From Spirobacillus cienkowskii (lineage in GTDB: Bacteria; Bdellovibrionota_B; Oligoflexia; Silvanigrellales; Silvanigrellaceae): DNA of 64,000 nt. The position numbers and the translations under genes are program-made. The stretch spans positions 32,217 through 96,216 of the forward strand of contig QOVW01000058.1 of NCBI GenBank assembly GCA_003339605.1, in the 5' to 3' direction. The notes beneath the pieces are model-generated. The model ran no database searches, was not told the DNA's origin, and worked only from the letters and a program-made list of their open reading frames with translations. The stretch's first letter is position 1, and each line of letters begins with the position of its first letter. Below, in pieces: positions 44,688 to 53,021 of this stretch.

Positions 44688-45926
44688 ATGATAACTATAT
44701 TCAAAATATTCTTAACACTCTTATTATTAAAGTTTAATTTTTTAATTTTTTCTAAAGATAAAGAAGTCCGTTCTAATCGCTTCACTCTATCTACTGGTTA
44801 TTTAGAAGACACTGTTAACTCAAATGAGGGCATGGTTTATTTTCCAATGAGCATTTATGAAACATACAACTGGACGTTTCGCCTGTTAACCAATGAAGGA
44901 AATATGCTCAGTAGAATGATTTCTTGGTTTGGGACAGGGTATTTTCAATATTATTATTTTAACTCTACATTTATGAGCACACCGTTTCATGAGTTTGGTC
45001 ACGCAACTCGATTTCGCTCTTATATACCTAAAAGTGTCACATACACTATTGGTAATCCTGGCTCAGATACCACAAGTTCTTACTTTATTATGTTTTTAAA
45101 GAGAATAAAATATATTAATAATGGTGCGTCCACTCGAGGTTTCATTCCTGGGGGTTTGTCCACCCAAGAATCAGCAAAAGTCAATATTATAAGTACAGCA
45201 GGTGGTATGAATAATGAAATATTTCTGGCAAACCATATTGCAGAACGATTTTATCAAAGAGGCGGATCGGCACCTGATCTTTTTGCATATATTCAAAATA
45301 AATTAAGTCCATTTGATTATAGTCAAATATCAAGCAGCAGTGGCGACCCACAATCTTTAGAAGATGATTTTGCTTCAATAGGAAAAAATATTACTCGCGC
45401 AGACTTTCAAAAAGCATTTAGAAATACTCTTTTAGCGAGCGGAACATTGTATTCTTTAATATGGGGTGGATTAAAATTTATTTTCACCGGTGATCAATCT
45501 TTAACACCTATTGAATTTTTTGGATTTTCACTTCCTGATTTTGCGAGTTTTATTAATTCAAAGGGAGTAAGCTTACAAACTACTATTCGCTATAGATTAA
45601 ATCCATCATTAAATTTTGGTTTTTCATACGAAAATGTATATCTTGGTGACAGTTACACTCAAATTAGCCCATATATTTATTATAATTTTAAAATAGGTTC
45701 TGGTTTTTTTAACACTTATTCTGTAAACGCAAGAATTGATTATGGAATGGGCGACGGAAATGCTGATATTGGAGGGAGCTTCTATACAGAAGCAGAAAAC
45801 GAAAATTTTGGTACTTTCTTAAGATATACATTTTATAATTCTAAAAATCTTTATGGAGAAAGAAATACTCCTTCAGTTCAAAAGCCTCACGAAGTGCTTG
45901 GAGGAGTATATTATATTTTTAACTAG
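44688..45926 (+). CDS. HExxH-containing protein with C-terminal beta-barrel-like region
   Basis: 412 residues. A signal peptide covers ~1-23. Near residue 101 STPFHEFGHATRF holds an HExxH zinc-metallopeptidase signature, followed by membrane-like, Gly-rich segments (IPGGLSTQESAKVNIISTAGG) and IWGGLKFIF near 260. From ~285 to the end, alternating aromatic strands (IRYRLNPSLNFGFSYENVY, ISPYIYYNFKIG, GVYYIFN) with a terminal aromatic/Asn end look like an outer-membrane barrel. A metalloprotease-like domain joined to a barrel is unusual; the family is not recognised. AAGGA is 8 nt before ATG. Confidence 0.55.
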   Translation: MITIFKIFLTLLLLKFNFLIFSKDKEVRSNRFTLSTGYLEDTVNSNEGMVYFPMSIYETYNWTFRLLTNEGNMLSRMISWFGTGYFQYYYFNSTFMSTPFHEFGHATRFRSYIPKSVTYTIGNPGSDTTSSYFIMFLKRIKYINNGASTRGFIPGGLSTQESAKVNIISTAGGMNNEIFLANHIAERFYQRGGSAPDLFAYIQNKLSPFDYSQISSSSGDPQSLEDDFASIGKNITRADFQKAFRNTLLASGTLYSLIWGGLKFIFTGDQSLTPIEFFGFSLPDFASFINSKGVSLQTTIRYRLNPSLNFGFSYENVYLGDSYTQISPYIYYNFKIGSGFFNTYSVNARIDYGMGDGNADIGGSFYTEAENENFGTFLRYTFYNSKNLYGERNTPSVQKPHEVLGGVYYIFN

Positions 45927-45953
45927 AATTAATTTATAAATATAAGGCAAAAT

Positions 45954-46424
45954 ATGAAAAAAAATCTTTATAATTATAAATTGATGTGGTTAATATTATT
46001 TTGTATCAAATTGAAAATATCAACGCATGCAAATCAAAAAGTTAATATTTCTGATAATGTTCCACCACAATAAGGAATTCCCGAAGGTCTGATTGTCGAA
46101 TTGGCAAAAGGAATTTTTGGTAATGTCAGTTTTGAAGGATTTCCTTTAGCTAGAGCCCTTGAAATCACTGCCAAAGAAAAAAACTCTATTTTATTTATGT
46201 CTCGAACTCCTCAAAGAGAAGATAAATATATTTGGCTTGATACTATTTATATGACACCTGTATATATTTATACCAAAAAAGGAAAATTTCCAAAAACTGA
46301 AAATTATTTAAGTTTATATAAATCTATTTCAGTTATTAACCGATCATTTTTAATTCAAGTACTTCAAGAAAAAAAATATAATTCAATTTTAAATAAATAC
46401 TCTGCAAAAAAAACTGAAAATTAA
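45954..46424 (+). pseudogene. Broken solute-binding protein (SBP_bac_3-like) gene
   Basis: From ATG 45954 (AAGG 6 nt upstream) a signal peptide leads into NQKVNISDNVPPQ and then a TAA stop at 46071-46073. The same frame continues with GIPEGLIVELAKGIFG, FEGFPLARALEITAKEK, FMSRTPQREDKYIWL and VYIYTKKGKFP to 46424. These blocks match amino-acid/transporter-type periplasmic binding proteins of ~250 residues (lobe 1), but lobe 2 is missing. One nonsense codon plus 3' truncation indicate a decayed gene, unless the stop is a sequencing error. It converges on murJ 4 nt further on. Confidence 0.65.
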
Positions 46425-46428
46425 AATT

Positions 46429-48087
46429 TTATTTTAATTTTTTAAAAATTTTATATACCAAATTTTTTAAATTAGTTGGACCAAATTTTAAAATTAACAA
46501 CAAACTCATTATTAAAATCAAAATCCCTCCAGTACCTAAAATTAATACATTATTAATAAAATTAAGTTTAAAAGAAAAAAACATATCAAAATTTTTCCAA
46601 AATTCAAAAATCAAAAAAATACCAAGAAAACCAATAACGTAAGAAAGAACTGCGAAAATAATAATTCTAATGTAAAAGTATTTTCCGCCTTCGATATATG
46701 GACTATCTCCAATAAATTTATTTTGATAATACCATTTTAAAAATAATAAATTCATAAAAAAATCAATCGCTGTTGCTGTACTATAAGAAATTCCTAATCC
46801 AATAATCCCAAATTTTGGAGCCAAGGTAGAAGTTAGTAACGCATTTACAATTAAATATATAATTGCATTATAAACAATTTGTTTAGTACAATTAATTGCA
46901 TAATAAGCATTAAGCAAAACTTTTGTACCAGCAGCAAAAATAATTCCAATCGAATACGAACATACGGCAATGGAATTTTGTAACGTATCAAACATTGATA
47001 CTTTGCCATGTTGAAAAAGAACAGAATAAAAAGGCACTATTAAAAGAGAAAAACATATTAATGTTACTAATGAAAGCCATAAAGTTGTTTCTAAGCTTTC
47101 TATTAGCAATTTGGAAAACTTTCTATTTTGTCCTTCAAAAATAGCCTTGGTTAAAATAGGATGTGCAGCAAATCCTGTGGCCACACCAAACAAACCTATA
47201 GGCACCTGAATAATAACAGTCGCAGTTATAATATAACTAAAAATACCTTCTCCAAGTTGAATCGCAAAAAATGTATTAATCATCAATGCAATAATTAAAG
47301 CACCCTGCGCAATAGTACGGGGCACCATCAGTAGTAATACTTGGCGAAGAGGCCAATATGATAGCCAAACTTTAATATTAAATGATGGAATATTAATTAG
47401 CCCCAACTTATAAAGCGGTAGAAATTGGTAAATCATTTGTAAAAAAACTCCTAGTAATGCACCAATTGCAATTGCATAAATAGGATTTATGTTTATTAAT
47501 AACATTAATGGCGAGCATAATGCAGAAATAATCATACCAAAATTAAAAAACAAAGAACTATTCATTGCACGAAACGTGTTACCTAATGTGGATAAAATTG
47601 CCATTGCAACAGCATTCAGCATTGTAAAAGGAAGAAAAAATGCTAAAATTTTAAATAAATTTGCAGCTAACTCCAATCCCCCAGATTTTTCAAATTGTTG
47701 ACTTGCAAAAAGACTAATAAAAGGATTCGCAAACAAAGCGGCTAAAATTGCTATAGAAAACGTAACAACAGAAAAAAAACCTAAAACAACTTGAATCAAC
47801 TTTTTTTCAGCTTCTAACCCTTTTGCCTTTTCTTCTATTAAAACCTTTACAAAGGCCGCAGATAATGCTCCATCAGCAAAAAGATCCCGAAGGCTATTTG
47901 GAAAACGAAATGCTGTATTAAATGCATCGAGAGAAACATTGAGTCCAAACGTTGCATTCACAACCGCAGTCCGTACTACTCCAGAGGCTCTAGAAAAAAT
48001 CACCCCCGCCATTGCTCCAAAACTTGCTTTGCCTAACGACTCTGAATCTGATCTTAGTTGCGCATTGTTAGGTTTATTTTCCTGCAT
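46429..48087 (-). CDS. murJ: Lipid II flippase MurJ (MviN family)
   Basis: 552 residues with about 14 membrane helices. N-terminal ASFGAMAGVIFSRASGVVRTA and RFPNSLRDLFADGALSAAFV are the family signature, including the helix-1/2 region where lipid II enters. Other conserved segments are GLFGVATGFAAHPILTKA and ALGYS-like LGISYSTATAIDF. It flips lipid II to the periplasmic face for peptidoglycan synthesis. It is longer at the C-terminus than E. coli MurJ (~510). There is no strong Shine-Dalgarno. It lies divergent from alaS. Confidence 0.92.
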   Translation of the reverse strand: MQENKPNNAQLRSDSESLGKASFGAMAGVIFSRASGVVRTAVVNATFGLNVSLDAFNTAFRFPNSLRDLFADGALSAAFVKVLIEEKAKGLEAEKKLIQVVLGFFSVVTFSIAILAALFANPFISLFASQQFEKSGGLELAANLFKILAFFLPFTMLNAVAMAILSTLGNTFRAMNSSLFFNFGMIISALCSPLMLLININPIYAIAIGALLGVFLQMIYQFLPLYKLGLINIPSFNIKVWLSYWPLRQVLLLMVPRTIAQGALIIALMINTFFAIQLGEGIFSYIITATVIIQVPIGLFGVATGFAAHPILTKAIFEGQNRKFSKLLIESLETTLWLSLVTLICFSLLIVPFYSVLFQHGKVSMFDTLQNSIAVCSYSIGIIFAAGTKVLLNAYYAINCTKQIVYNAIIYLIVNALLTSTLAPKFGIIGLGISYSTATAIDFFMNLLFLKWYYQNKFIGDSPYIEGGKYFYIRIIIFAVLSYVIGFLGIFLIFEFWKNFDMFFSFKLNFINNVLILGTGGILILIMSLLLILKFGPTNLKNLVYKIFKKLK

Positions 48088-48169
48088 AAATAAGCTGTCC
48101 CTTAATTTGGATATTGCTTACGACAATATGTCGTTCTATATGTTTTGAGGAGAGAGATACAAAATCTTC

Positions 48170-48213
48170 TCGAAAGCATGGATAGCATAAAAACTATCCT
48201 GTCTCGATTTTTT
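48170..48213 (+). promoter_or_regulatory. Attenuator-like terminator in alaS leader
   Basis: GGATAG (48180-48185) pairs with CTATCC (48194-48199), extended by GCA/TGT and TCGA/TCGA with small internal loops, and is followed at once by TTTTTT (48208-48213). It lies 30 nt before the alaS start with no upstream plus-strand gene to terminate. Nearby is a perfect palindrome ACGACA-ATA-TGTCGT (48120-48134), a possible operator. Confidence 0.5.
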
Positions 48214-48242
48214 AGCAAAAGTGGCTGGCACCTGGAGTATAT

Positions 48243-50990
48243 ATGAACACAAACGAAATACGTTGTAAATTTATTAACTTTTTCAAATCTAAGCAACATA
48301 CTTATGTGCCAAGTGCCTCCACAATTCCTGTAGGTGATCAAACCATATTATTTACAATAGCTGGAATGACGCAATTTAAATCCTGTTTAACAGGAGAAGA
48401 AGTTAGACCCTACACAAGAGCAACGAATGCACAAAAATGCATTCGGGTTGCTGACTTAGATGATGTTGGTAAAGATGGACGCCATTGCACCATGTTTGAA
48501 ATGCTTGGTTCTTGGAGCTTTGGTGATTATTATAAAAAAGAGGCTATTGAGTGGGCTTATGAGTTTACTAAAAACGAATTAAATTTTGACCTGTCGCGTT
48601 TTTGGGTCACCGTACACCACTCAGATGACGAAGCATTTCAAATCTGGGAAAAAATTGGGGTTCCAACACATCGCATTGTCCGTCTAGGTGATAAAGACAA
48701 CTTTTGGGCAATGGGTCCCACAGGCCCTTGCGGTCCCTGCTCCGAGCTTTATTTAGATCAAGGAGAACATGTTGGCAGCTGTGCAGAACAAGGCAAAACT
48801 TGTGCAGGACCAGGTTGCGACTGCGACCGGTTTCTTGAATTTTGGAATCTTGTTTTTATGCAATACAATAGACAAGAAGATGGGACACTTCATGATCTCC
48901 CCATGAAAAGTGTCGATACAGGATGTGGCTTAGAACGCCTGACAGCACTCATTCAAGGCAAAACATCAAACTTTGATATTGATATTTTTCTTCGTATTAA
49001 ACAAAAAATACTTGATATTTCTGGACACACACAAAAACTCGCAGAACTTTCAAAACAAGAACTAGAAAGTTTTAATGTGATTGCCGATCACATTCGCTTG
49101 CTCACTTTTACGGTTGCTGATGGTGTTCATTTTTCTAATGAAGGTCGAGGCTACGTGCTAAGACGCGTCCTGCGCCGAGCTGTGCGACATATTCACAAAA
49201 TTGCTCCAAATTGGCCTAAAAATAAATCATTTCTTGCGCAACTTGTTCAAATTGTTATAAAAGAAATGGGAGAATTTTATCCTGAAATCGCTACAAATCA
49301 AAAACGTATTGAAGATGCAATTTTTGCAGAAGAATTGCGTTTTAACAGCACTCTCGATATTGGCTTAGCAAAATTTCATGCTTTTATAGAAGATACAAAA
49401 AATAAACATAAAAAAGTACTTTCTGGGGAAAACGTTTTTATATTGCATGATAGCTATGGATTTCCTGCGGATCTCACCCAAATATTATGCCAAGAACTTG
49501 GCTTTCAAGCCGATCTCGATAGTTTTAAAAACTATATGCAAGAACAAAAACAACGGAGTCGTACAGAAGCTAAATTTTATAAATTTGATTTAGATGATTC
49601 TCCTTGGATTGAATTTAACCCTGCAAATCAAGAAAAAGACAAATCCTTTTCTGGTTATTTTTTACAAGCAACAACGATTAAAGAAAACCACGACGTTATA
49701 GAATTACCCATTAATTTTTCTCAAATTAAAAAAGTACGACAACTCAAAAACAAATTTTTTGAATTTGTTATAGAAAATACTCCTTTTTATCCAGAAGGCG
49801 GCGGACAAGTTGCCGATAATGGCTGGATCGCAGTTCAAGCAGCAAATTCTAAAAATGAATTTGAAGTGATTGATGTAAGAAAAACAGCATCACAAATTGT
49901 CCATTTATTAAAACATATCGAGTGGAGTTCTGACTCTGCAGCACCATTAAGCTCTACAGAAATTTTGAATTTATTTGGCCAAAACTCAAAAGTTACAGCT
50001 TTTGTTGATTTGACCCTGCGCACTGCAACAATGCGCAACCACACAGCAACACATCTGTTACACAAAGCATTACAAATTGTGTTAGGAGACTCGGTTCGCC
50101 AAGCTGGATCTTTTGTGCATAGCGAGGGATTACGCTTTGATTTTTCTTATAATAAAGCTTTATCTAATCAAGAAATTAAAACAATCGAAGGTATTGTTAA
50201 TAAACAAATCCTAAAAAATATAAGTATTAAAGTTCATGAATCTGTTCCTTTAAGCACAGCTAAAGAAATGGGCGCCATGGCAATGTTTGATGAAAAATAT
50301 GAAGATCATGTTAGAATGCTTGAAGTCCCTGAGTTTTCTCTTGAGCTTTGCGGTGGAACTCACGTTTCTACGACTGGACAAATTGGGTTGTTTAAAATAA
50401 TTTCTGAAGGAAGTGTGACAAGTGGTGTAAGGCGCATTGAAGGCATCACTGGTTTTAATTCATTAGAGTTTTGCAATAAACTACAAAATCAAATTTTACT
50501 CACTGCTGAAGCTATAAAATGTGCGGAAAGCGAGATTGTAAATAAAATTCACAGCATGAAAGAAAACTCAAAAGAGTTGGAAAAACAAATTCACATTCTT
50601 CAAAGCCGCATTGTCAATACCCAAATAGCATCTCTTGTCGCTAATGCCATTGATCTTGGAAATAATATTAAACTTGTTATTAACGTTCTTGAAACAAACG
50701 ATACAAAAGAAATGGAATTATTATGCGACAGGTTAAAAGAAAAACCTGCTACAATAGCTGTTATTGCAGCTAACATAGAGAACAAGGCACATCTTATGGT
50801 TGCTATAAATCCATCACTTATTAAGCAATACAAAAAACTTTCTGCTGGCCAAATTGTCAAACAACTTTCAGAAATTGTCGAGGGTAAAGGCGGAGGAAGA
50901 CCTGATTTTGCTCGAGGAGGTGGCATAAACCCAGAAAAAATTCCTGTTGCATTAAAAAAGGTCGTAGAGATTATCCAATTGGCTATTTAA
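48243..50990 (+). CDS. alaS: Alanyl-tRNA synthetase
   Basis: 915 residues, slightly longer than E. coli AlaS (876). The catalytic domain has MFEMLGSWSFGDYYKKEAI, GPTGPCGPC and VFMQYNR. The editing domain has RNHTATHLLHKAL (HxxxH) and CGGTHVSTTGQIG. C-Ala ends in GGGRPDFARGGG. All active-site and editing motifs are intact. There is a Cys-rich insertion GSCAEQGKTCAGPGCDCDRF near 180, seen in many proteobacterial AlaS. GGAG is 5 nt before ATG. Its stop overlaps the convergent menD stop by 4 nt. The leader contains an attenuator-like hairpin. Confidence 0.96.
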   Translation: MNTNEIRCKFINFFKSKQHTYVPSASTIPVGDQTILFTIAGMTQFKSCLTGEEVRPYTRATNAQKCIRVADLDDVGKDGRHCTMFEMLGSWSFGDYYKKEAIEWAYEFTKNELNFDLSRFWVTVHHSDDEAFQIWEKIGVPTHRIVRLGDKDNFWAMGPTGPCGPCSELYLDQGEHVGSCAEQGKTCAGPGCDCDRFLEFWNLVFMQYNRQEDGTLHDLPMKSVDTGCGLERLTALIQGKTSNFDIDIFLRIKQKILDISGHTQKLAELSKQELESFNVIADHIRLLTFTVADGVHFSNEGRGYVLRRVLRRAVRHIHKIAPNWPKNKSFLAQLVQIVIKEMGEFYPEIATNQKRIEDAIFAEELRFNSTLDIGLAKFHAFIEDTKNKHKKVLSGENVFILHDSYGFPADLTQILCQELGFQADLDSFKNYMQEQKQRSRTEAKFYKFDLDDSPWIEFNPANQEKDKSFSGYFLQATTIKENHDVIELPINFSQIKKVRQLKNKFFEFVIENTPFYPEGGGQVADNGWIAVQAANSKNEFEVIDVRKTASQIVHLLKHIEWSSDSAAPLSSTEILNLFGQNSKVTAFVDLTLRTATMRNHTATHLLHKALQIVLGDSVRQAGSFVHSEGLRFDFSYNKALSNQEIKTIEGIVNKQILKNISIKVHESVPLSTAKEMGAMAMFDEKYEDHVRMLEVPEFSLELCGGTHVSTTGQIGLFKIISEGSVTSGVRRIEGITGFNSLEFCNKLQNQILLTAEAIKCAESEIVNKIHSMKENSKELEKQIHILQSRIVNTQIASLVANAIDLGNNIKLVINVLETNDTKEMELLCDRLKEKPATIAVIAANIENKAHLMVAINPSLIKQYKKLSAGQIVKQLSEIVEGKGGGRPDFARGGGINPEKIPVALKKVVEIIQLAI

Positions 50991-52582
50991 TTTTCGAGTT
51001 CTTCAATAAAACAATTTGTTTGTATAGAATGTGGAATAATTTCTATTAATCTTTTTTTAAAAGAATTTTTAATACTTCTGGCATCAGTATGAAGTTCGTA
51101 ATCAAGACCCCAAAATTTTGCTAAATATTCAAAATTTAAATGATGAATGTTTTGGCATAATTTTGAGGGTTCACCAGTTAAAACACGATCAAAAATTTTA
51201 CCGCCATTATTATTTATAATCACAATATTAAGACTTAAGTTCGGACGGTGTTGTAACATCCAAAACCCTGCCAAATCATACATTGCGGTCAAATCTCCAA
51301 AAAATCCCCAATTTTCTGAACTACTCTCATCGGCAAAACCTAAAAAAGTTGAAATTTGACCATCAATTCCATTCAATCCTCGAGAAGCATTAATTAAAAA
51401 TTTTTTATTTTGGAACGTTGCTGTTAGATCCCAATATCGTATAGGCAAGCTGTTACCTAAATAAATTCTTGATCCAATTTTTATATTATTTGATAAGTGA
51501 TAATAAATTGCTTGCTCAGATAATGGGTATTTATAAATTAAATCTCTCAATTTAAAAAAACACTGTTTATCAAGTTCTAAAAATTTATTTGAAAATTTAG
51601 TATCTTTACTTGTAGTTTTAAAATTAGAAAAAAAATCATTTAAATTAACACATATATTTTCTGCTCTTGGCATTCCTGAAAATTCATAATTAGATACTGA
51701 AATAACTTTAATCTCTTTATGTTTTTCATCGATATCTCGCCAGATTCGATGTGTGGGAGTTCCGCCAATTTTTAAAACTACGTCGATGTTAAAATTCGAT
51801 TTATTTGAATTTATCCATAATTTATATGGACATTTAATTTTTAAATGCTCGAGTTCTTCACACTCTCTAATATTTGCAATAGACTCTATAAAAATAGGGA
51901 CGTTTAAATTATATAAAAAACGAATTATACCTTGATAATTGATTTCATTGAGCTGCGAAACAATAACCATTAAATTTTTACTATTTAAAATCAATTTTTC
52001 TAACAGCTCTTGTTTTGCAGAAATTTCTTTTGCAGTATTATTAACATATTCTTTATTTTGCAGAGTCTGATTTAAATAGATTGGTTCAATGATTCCGCTT
52101 TGCAACGGAATATCAAAACACACATTAATATGAACTGGTTTTGTCAAATAAATATTTGACAAATTAAAATCATCACCAATACTCAGATCAAAACATTTAT
52201 CAACATAGATGCCAAAAATATTTTTTTGCTCTGCAGCTTGAGGAGCACCAGTACCTCGATATGACTTAGGTCTATCTGCCGTAATCAAAATCAGTGGCAA
52301 ATTTGAGTAATAAGCCTCCATCACAGCTGGCATCAGTTCACCAACAGCAGTCCCCGATGTTGTAATAACCGCAACTGGCTTTTGCAAAAGTTTTATTCGT
52401 CCTAGAGCATAAAATGCTGCAGACCGTTCTTCAAAGTGATTAAAAACAATTTGTTGTTCGGCTTGAATACGACACACAGCTTCAATTAATGGAATATCCC
52501 TAGCGCCTGCACAAATATAAAACTCTTGGACACCATATTGGAGAAGATTCAGGATAATTTTTCTTGAATATTCTCTGTTCAT
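50987..52582 (-). CDS. menD: 2-succinyl-5-enolpyruvyl-6-hydroxy-3-cyclohexene-1-carboxylate synthase (MenD)
   Basis: 531 residues, a thiamine diphosphate enzyme of menaquinone synthesis that condenses isochorismate and 2-oxoglutarate. NHFEERSAAFYALG provides the catalytic Glu, TTSGTAVGELMPAVMEAYYS is the N-terminal family block, and GFFGDLTAMYDLAGF with NNNGGKIFDRV is the cofactor/Mg site. GGAGG is 4-5 nt before ATG. It stands alone: no other men gene is near, so the pathway is scattered. The implication is that this organism uses menaquinone. Confidence 0.92.
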   Translation of the reverse strand: MNREYSRKIILNLLQYGVQEFYICAGARDIPLIEAVCRIQAEQQIVFNHFEERSAAFYALGRIKLLQKPVAVITTSGTAVGELMPAVMEAYYSNLPLILITADRPKSYRGTGAPQAAEQKNIFGIYVDKCFDLSIGDDFNLSNIYLTKPVHINVCFDIPLQSGIIEPIYLNQTLQNKEYVNNTAKEISAKQELLEKLILNSKNLMVIVSQLNEINYQGIIRFLYNLNVPIFIESIANIRECEELEHLKIKCPYKLWINSNKSNFNIDVVLKIGGTPTHRIWRDIDEKHKEIKVISVSNYEFSGMPRAENICVNLNDFFSNFKTTSKDTKFSNKFLELDKQCFFKLRDLIYKYPLSEQAIYYHLSNNIKIGSRIYLGNSLPIRYWDLTATFQNKKFLINASRGLNGIDGQISTFLGFADESSSENWGFFGDLTAMYDLAGFWMLQHRPNLSLNIVIINNNGGKIFDRVLTGEPSKLCQNIHHLNFEYLAKFWGLDYELHTDARSIKNSFKKRLIEIIPHSIQTNCFIEELEN

Positions 52583-53021
52583 CGAACCTCCTTTATTATT
52601 TTAGACTCATGCAAAAGACATGCTTTAAGGTCCAATGAGAGCTAGTTTTGCTCTTTTATTCTATTTTTGTCCATTTTTAAATGCACTCAAAAACAGCTTT
52701 AAAATGATTATTTTCTAATTTGACTACATTTAAAGCACAATCAAGTTTTTTTAGTGGAGGTTTTAAATTTAATACTATACTAGCACATTTGCTCATAAAA
52801 TCATCACTTTTTACTTTTTTAGTTTTTCAATCTTAAAATAAATAAAATAAATAATTTCAATAATCTTGACTCAAATGGTTAATTAATTTGACTAACCAGA
52901 AATAAAGAAATAAATGAGATAAGTAAATAAAATTTTGGATTCCATAATGGGAAGCTATTTCTAACTTCCCAAAAGATCCCAAAAAAATAATTTTTTTTAA
53001 TTTTGAAAGGTATTATACACC
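52583..53021. other. Intergenic region between menD and the second APC permease
   Basis: 439 nt without a convincing gene. It holds a weak AGAGC/GCTCT hairpin with a T-rich tail (52637-52660). A 27-codon ORF from ATG 52635 (beginning MRASFALLF) has AAGG 4 nt upstream and is unproven. Before the permease, TGGGAAG (52948-52954) pairs with CTTCCCA (52965-52971), with a competing TCCCA at 52977-52981. The rest is featureless AT-rich DNA. Confidence 0.5.

Noticed and set aside
48214..48242. T-box-like GGCTGGCACCTGGAG just before alaS
   Set aside because: The T-box core AGGGTGGNACCGCG is not matched, no specifier stem-loop is apparent, and T-boxes belong to Gram-positive lineages.
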